Below, in pieces: positions 60,103-64,000 of a stretch of 64,000 nucleotides of DNA. The stretch's first letter is position 1, and the number at the start of each line of letters is the position of its first letter. The translations under genes and the position numbers were made by a program. The notes beneath the pieces are model-generated. The model was not told where the DNA came from and searched no databases. It saw only the letters and a list, made by a program, of their open reading frames with translations. Origin of the DNA: UBA4782 sp034430215 (GTDB taxonomy: Bacteria; Chloroflexota; Anaerolineae; Anaerolineales; Anaerolineaceae); assembly GCA_034430215.1 (NCBI GenBank), contig DAOUFE010000012.1:1-64000 (forward strand). Direction: 5' to 3'.

Positions 60103-60578
60103 ATTTCGGGGCTTGAAATGGGACCAATTTTTGCGTGGGTGAGTTCCACCAGATCTTTCACCTGGATCAAAATATTGATACCACGCTGCCCGCCGGAGAT
60201 GTAAATCTTTTCGAACGCTCTGGCGCTGTCATCCAGGATCACCTGAAAACCTTTGTTAAGCAATGCAAGAGGTGAGATCCCACCCGCGAGCAATCCGGTC
60301 AACTCTTCGGCTTCTTTCTGGGTGGTCAACCGGACCTTCTTTTCACCCACTGCTGCAGCAAGCTTTTTCAGATCAACAATACTTTCTCCTGAGACAACTG
60401 CCAATATAGGTTTTCCTCTCGCTTCCCGCTGAACAACGATCGTCTTATAGACCTGATTGGCAGGAACACCCAGGATTACTGCGGCTTCCTGTGCGCCTAA
60501 TTTTTCAACCGGCAGCTCAAATGCCTGATAGGATATCTTTTTTGAATCCAAGAAACGGGTTACATTATTTGTGATCAT
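60099..60578 (-). CDS. ybaK: YbaK/EbsC-type Cys-tRNA deacylase
   Basis: A 159-aa aminoacyl-tRNA editing protein that removes Cys from tRNA-Pro in trans. The sequence (ILGVPANQVYKTIVVQREAR, 'VSGESIVDLKKLAAAVGEKK', 'GGISPLALLNKG') matches YbaK/EbsC, with the essential lysine expected in QVYKTIV (about residue 45). It overlaps the PHP gene start region by 4 bases and the rtcB stop at its own end, so it is the second gene of a leftward pair. Confidence 0.92.
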   Translation of the reverse strand: MITNNVTRFLDSKKISYQAFELPVEKLGAQEAAVILGVPANQVYKTIVVQREARGKPILAVVSGESIVDLKKLAAAVGEKKVRLTTQKEAEELTGLLAGGISPLALLNKGFQVILDDSARAFEKIYISGGQRGINILIQVKDLVELTHAKIGPISSPEI

Positions 60579-61645
60579 TTGTTCTTGTAATAAATTGGGT
60601 TACTATAAATCCACCCACGTTGTTTATTGAGAAAATAGGTAGTTGCTTCCACCCGGTATGCGCCGGGTGTCTTTGTCGTAAAAGTACATACTTCCTGTTG
60701 CTCCCAGGCATCCACGACTTCACCATTGCAAAGCAACCGGATATTAGCTGGCACAGGGGTGTGGATCTGTAGTGTGATGCTTTCAGGGGAAACGATCTCA
60801 TCACCCATTGAAGCATCGCAATCCCGTCCCTGGGCTGAAAAATGGAACCCGGTGGTGGGGGCGGGCAGGTCATATCCGATAAAACAATGACCTTTTTCCA
60901 ATGCTTCATAGATCATCTTTTTATCTGTCAGCATATCACCTGTCAGGGGATGGGGGGTCTGCAGATGGGTATTGACACAGTGGAAGTGAAATTCATAAGG
61001 AAATATGATCTTTGTGAATGGGCCTAAATGATAATGTAGTTGGTGAGAGTCTGATCCACCGATTGCGACGACCTTCATCCCTTCAGAGAGCAGTTTATCC
61101 CAATGCTCGAGTAGGGCTGGATCAGGATGATGTGCAATAAGTTCGGGGAAATATGCATATTTGAGCGCATCCAACCATGACTTGACCACTATTTTGAACT
61201 CGCTCATCGCATTCCACAATTCAATACCCGTAAAATTCCTCACATCCCAGCTATCCCAGGTAATGTCCGTCTCGTGAAAGAGAGGAAGAGCAGCATCTGT
61301 GGGATGTGCCAAAAAACTGAGACCACCCGTCATGTTCACCTGATCGATCAAGCGCTGCGGATTACGTGCAAAGGTAGCCAGCTCGCGATTCGTGTTGAAT
61401 GCCAGAAGGTGGTTCTTTTGTGGATCGCGCGCTTGATCATGGATCTCTTCACCGACCAGCAAAAGGACCTTCCGATCATCCTTTTCATAATATTTTTCTA
61501 CATCTTGAACATAAACATTATGGTCTGTGATGATCACCACATCCACAAGTCCGCTTTTTAATGCTGCTTTTGCTACTTCTGCATGAGTGCCTGTGCCATC
61601 AGAATATGTTGTATGAATATGAAGGTTTAAGATAATTTCTGCCAT
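60575..61645 (-). CDS. PHP-domain metal-dependent phosphoesterase
   Basis: A 356-aa PHP-family enzyme. Metal ligands lie in LHIHTTYSDGTG (residues 8-19), VIITDHNVYV (about 37-46), LVGEEIH (about 64-70) and AIGGSDSH (about 193-200). These are hydrolases of phosphoesters of nucleotides or sugars. The C-terminal 110 residues (about 245-356) form a beta-rich extra domain (LQIHTPVPANIRLLCNGEVV) that looks immunoglobulin-like and is not standard for the family. No signal peptide is seen. It overlaps ybaK by 4 bases. Confidence 0.85.
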   Translation of the reverse strand: MAEIILNLHIHTTYSDGTGTHAEVAKAALKSGLVDVVIITDHNVYVQDVEKYYEKDDRKVLLLVGEEIHDQARDPQKNHLLAFNTNRELATFARNPQRLIDQVNMTGGLSFLAHPTDAALPLFHETDITWDSWDVRNFTGIELWNAMSEFKIVVKSWLDALKYAYFPELIAHHPDPALLEHWDKLLSEGMKVVAIGGSDSHQLHYHLGPFTKIIFPYEFHFHCVNTHLQTPHPLTGDMLTDKKMIYEALEKGHCFIGYDLPAPTTGFHFSAQGRDCDASMGDEIVSPESITLQIHTPVPANIRLLCNGEVVDAWEQQEVCTFTTKTPGAYRVEATTYFLNKQRGWIYSNPIYYKNK

Positions 61646-61649
61646 TGTG

Positions 61650-61679
61650 TTGACGATTCCAGTCAGATACAGGTATAAT
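61650..61679 (+). promoter_or_regulatory. Sigma70 promoter of secG
   Basis: TTGACG (61650-61655) and TATAAT (61674-61679), spacing 18 bases, ending 31 bases before the secG start. Confidence 0.8.
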
Positions 61680-61710
61680 CGTTGTGCTTTAAAGATATTG
61701 GAGGATACGC

Positions 61711-61947
61711 GTGACTCTTCAAAGTTATTTCTATATTGCGCTGATTATAACGTCAATCGCATTGATTGCCAGTGTAATTTTACAAAACAAGGGTATCGGT
61801 TTGGGTGGCTTGTCTGGTTCTGAAACAAGCAATGTTTTCAGTACCCGCCGTGGAATTGAAAAAACCTTGTTTTGGATCACAATTGTTTTAAGTGCAGTCT
61901 TTTTTATTCTCACACTGGTAACCATTTACATTGGCAATTTGGCATAA
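61711..61947 (+). CDS. secG: Preprotein translocase subunit SecG
   Basis: A 78-aa protein with two membrane segments (about residues 4-24 and 50-74). The loop motif QNKGIGLGGLSGSETSNVF, followed by a short basic stretch (STRRGIEK), is characteristic of SecG. It assists SecYE in protein export. GTG start after GGAGG. It is followed by a 139-base gap with hairpins, so the next gene may not be read through freely. Confidence 0.94.
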   Translation: MTLQSYFYIALIITSIALIASVILQNKGIGLGGLSGSETSNVFSTRRGIEKTLFWITIVLSAVFFILTLVTIYIGNLA

Positions 61948-61953
61948 GCAACC

Positions 61954-62069
61954 TCTGAGATTCGACGAACAAGTCACCAATGTCTCAGATGCCCTGCTAT
62001 AGGGCGGGTTTAAATGTCTATTACAATGAGCGAATTTGGGCGGAACTCCATCAAGGAGGACGCCCTTTT
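61954..62069 (+). promoter_or_regulatory. Hairpin-rich leader or attenuator before the binding-protein gene
   Basis: Three hairpins fill the gap after secG: TCTGAGA/TCTCAGA (61954-61960 with 61983-61989), GCCCT/AGGGC (61991-61995 with 62001-62005), and a terminator-like one at the end. The arrangement resembles a regulated leader, but I match it to no riboswitch family. It may simply be the 3' end of the secG message. Confidence 0.4.
62038..62069 (+). terminator. Terminator between secG and the binding-protein gene
   Basis: GGGCG pairs with CGCCC and CTCC with GGAG across a small internal loop, followed by TTTT. It ends 17 bases before the next start codon. Confidence 0.75.
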
Positions 62070-62086
62070 CTATATATAATTAGGCT

Positions 62087-63775
62087 ATGAAACGATTTCG
62101 ATGGCAAATTGCAATCATATTGATCACTGGTCTGGTTGTGGGGATTTTACTGCTCATTGAGCAGCCCCAGAGCAATACTTCTGCACAACCAACACCCAGC
62201 CAGGGCGGTACCTATACAGAAGCCCTAATCGGTAGTTTTCAACGCTTGAACCCACTTTTGGATAATGATAATCAGGCTGATAAGGATATCGACCGGTTAT
62301 TGTTCAGAGGTCTGGTAAGTTTTGACGGCAGGGGCACACCTCTGCCTGACCTGGCTGAAAGCTGGGGAATTTCTAAAGACGGAACGATCTATAACTTTGC
62401 GCTACGACCGGGTGCAGTTTGGCATGATGGAACTCCCGTCAGTGCTGATGATGTTATTTTCACCGTAGAATTAATGCGAAGCGCAGAATCTGTTCTTCCT
62501 GAAGACCTGAAAAGTTTCTGGAATGAGATCGATGTCATTGCGTTGGATTCTGCGACAGTGCAATTTAAACTTCCCGAAGCCTATTCGCCATTTCTTGATT
62601 ATCTCGACTTTGGCATTTTACCCCGCCATCTATTGGATGGTCTTACTGTAGATCAGATGGTAGATGCTTCTTTTAACCTGCAACCCGTTGGTACAGGACC
62701 TTTCCGCTTCAGTCACTTCATCATGGAAAATGGACAGATAAGCGGTGTTGTACTCTCTCGCAATGAATCTTTTTACGGTAATAAGCCATTTTTAGATGAA
62801 ATAGTATTCCGATATTATTCTGATGAAAGTTCAGCTTTACAGGCGTATCGTGATGGCGCGGTACAGGGCATAAGTAAAATCAGTGGCGAAATATTAAAAG
62901 CCGCATTAACCGAACCGGACCTCTCAATTTACACCGGAAGAATGCCTGAAATGACCATGGTACTTTTTAATCTGAAAGATCCAGAAGTGGAATTCTTTCA
63001 GGATGTGAATATCAGGAAGGCGTTATCAGCGGGATTGAACCGTCAGTATATGATTGATAAGGTTTTAGACGGACAGGCAATACTGGCTAATGGACCAATC
63101 CTTCCTGATACATGGGCTTATTATGAAGGAACCCCCGCGACCAGTTATGATCAGGATGCTGCGATCTCCCTCTTAAAAGAAGCGGGATATGTTATTCCAT
63201 CTGAAGGATCAGATATTCGTGAAAAGGAAGGGGTAGCACTCAGCTTCACCCTGCTTTATCCTGATGATGATCTGCATTTAGCATTGGCAGAGATCATTCA
63301 ACAGAACTGGGCTAATTTGAATGTAGAAGTAATCCTCCAGGCAGTTCCTTATGAGACGCTGGTGGAAGACCATCTGAACGCTCGTGATTTTCAAGCGGCT
63401 TTGGTTGATCTAAATCTGACAGATAGCCCCGACCCTGATCCTTACCCGTTCTGGGATCAGGCACAAGCCAGTGGTGGTCAGAATTACTCGCAATGGGACA
63501 ACCGGGTTGCCAGCGAATACCTGGAAACTGCCCGAGTAACTGCCGACATGACAGAAAGAGCTCGTTTATACCGAAATTTCCAGGTTATCTTTAGTGAAGA
63601 AACACCTGCACTGTTGCTCTATAATCCGGTGTATTCCTACGCAGTTGATTCACAAATCCTTGGTGTTCGTATGGGACCAATATTTGATGCAAGTGACAGA
63701 TTCTCAACCGTTACGGGTTGGTATCTGGCGGCTCCAGTGGCTGAACAACCAACTGAAGTCCAATCTACTCCATAA
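62087..63775 (+). CDS. Oligopeptide-binding-like ABC solute-binding protein, membrane-anchored
   Basis: A 562-aa family 5 (OppA/DppA-type) solute-binding protein. The N-terminus has one hydrophobic helix (residues 5-25) but no lipobox cysteine, so it is probably anchored by an uncleaved signal. The body shows LFRGLVSFDGRGTPLPDLAE (about residues 69-88), VWHDGTPVSADDVIFTVELM (about 109-128) and VGTGPFRF (about 204-211). The tail is Glu/Gln/Pro/Thr-rich. It likely binds peptides or another oligomer; no permease genes are seen before the window ends. No ribosome site exists; TATAAT ends 6 bases before the ATG. Confidence 0.88.
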   Translation: MKRFRWQIAIILITGLVVGILLLIEQPQSNTSAQPTPSQGGTYTEALIGSFQRLNPLLDNDNQADKDIDRLLFRGLVSFDGRGTPLPDLAESWGISKDGTIYNFALRPGAVWHDGTPVSADDVIFTVELMRSAESVLPEDLKSFWNEIDVIALDSATVQFKLPEAYSPFLDYLDFGILPRHLLDGLTVDQMVDASFNLQPVGTGPFRFSHFIMENGQISGVVLSRNESFYGNKPFLDEIVFRYYSDESSALQAYRDGAVQGISKISGEILKAALTEPDLSIYTGRMPEMTMVLFNLKDPEVEFFQDVNIRKALSAGLNRQYMIDKVLDGQAILANGPILPDTWAYYEGTPATSYDQDAAISLLKEAGYVIPSEGSDIREKEGVALSFTLLYPDDDLHLALAEIIQQNWANLNVEVILQAVPYETLVEDHLNARDFQAALVDLNLTDSPDPDPYPFWDQAQASGGQNYSQWDNRVASEYLETARVTADMTERARLYRNFQVIFSEETPALLLYNPVYSYAVDSQILGVRMGPIFDASDRFSTVTGWYLAAPVAEQPTEVQSTP

Positions 63776-63786
63776 AGAGATGCTTG

Positions 63787-64000
63787 ATGCTGGAGAGAGA
63801 TTGGATTTACCTTGAGGAAGCTTCTGCGAACCTGGAAGATTATCTCCTTTCCCAGCAATTGTATTTCCCGCTTGGAGGGTTCTTAAAAAAACACTCCGAC
63901 CAGGGGCTATTGCAATTGACCCTGGGTAATTTATTGGTTACTTTAGCTCGTTTGAAGGCAGTAGATTGGCTGGGAGAAGAAGCCCAGCAGTTGAAACAAT
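63787..64000 (+). CDS. Unrecognised protein, start only (runs off the window)
   Basis: An open frame from ATG with at least 71 codons and no stop before the edge. It begins MLERDWIYLEEASANLEDYL and is helical and hydrophilic, with no signal peptide or motif I know. It lies 11 bases after the binding-protein gene, with an AGAG ribosome-like site, so it is probably in the same transcript. A second ATG 7 bases earlier opens only an 11-codon frame. The family cannot be judged from this fragment. Confidence 0.6.
   Translation, partial: MLERDWIYLEEASANLEDYLLSQQLYFPLGGFLKKHSDQGLLQLTLGNLLVTLARLKAVDWLGEEAQQLKQ

Noticed and set aside
61954..61990. CTGAGA sequence as a hint of a TPP riboswitch
   Set aside because: The other conserved TPP blocks are absent; here the sequence is simply one arm of a short hairpin.

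Overview
The window looks like a chromosomal segment of a monoderm member of the Chloroflexota, most likely an uncultured Anaerolineae. This rests on gene content, not on a marker gene: type 2 IleRS behind a T-box leader, a DUF4388/GTPase pair, FhaA/FhaB-type FHA proteins, lipoprotein genes (lgt, lspA), a one-piece SEDS/transpeptidase protein, and many exported proteins with Thr/Pro/Ser-rich or CARDB-like modules. Base composition is moderate and even. No insertion sequence, prophage, CRISPR array, rRNA or tRNA gene was seen, so this reads as core genome with a few lineage-specific operons.

Layout. 0-6.4 kb: HerA-like ATPase, then leftward recR, ybaB, dnaX and a lamin-tail protein, and a YacP-like RNase. 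6.4-6.75 kb: a gene-free stretch with a probable structured RNA and two terminators. 6.75-15.6 kb: KBL-type PLP enzyme, helicase-associated protein, DUF4388 protein with a Ras-like GTPase, GH13 glucosidase, MtaB, TPR protein. 15.8-19.2 kb: KimA-like potassium importer with two RCK proteins. 19.2-24.1 kb: rpmH-rnpA-yidD-PQQ lipoprotein-yidC-khpB-pyrimidine nucleoside phosphorylase. 24.3-29.0 kb: leftward MacB-like ABC operon with an exported CARDB-like protein and a Yip1 protein. 29.2-35.3 kb: T-box leader and ileS, then lspA, rluD, threonine aldolase. 35.3-44.3 kb: GGDEF protein (leftward), then purine nucleoside phosphorylase, a membrane protein, GNAT, a membrane regulator, an S1 protein and FtsK. 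44.3-46.8 kb: CDP-alcohol phosphatidyltransferase, lgt, MBL-fold hydrolase. 46.8-51.3 kb: HNH nuclease, SEDS-transpeptidase fusion, MTAP, cold-shock protein. 51.6-56.1 kb: leftward sugar ABC operon with an (alpha/alpha)6 glycosidase. 56.2-64 kb: methyltransferase, FHA pair, archease and RtcB, YbaK deacylase, PHP phosphoesterase, secG, an oligopeptide-binding-like protein and the start of an unrecognised gene.

Two proteins have altered signature motifs and deserve most attention. The IleRS carries GVHH in place of the class I HxGH motif. The SEDS-transpeptidase fusion keeps its glycosyltransferase signatures but has lost all three penicillin-binding catalytic motifs (SxxK, SxN, KTG), which suggests a polymerase tethered to a non-catalytic partner domain. 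Other leads are the orphan structured RNA near 6.6 kb, the terminator-bearing leader in front of the last binding protein, and a PQQ-repeat lipoprotein inside the yidD-yidC cluster.
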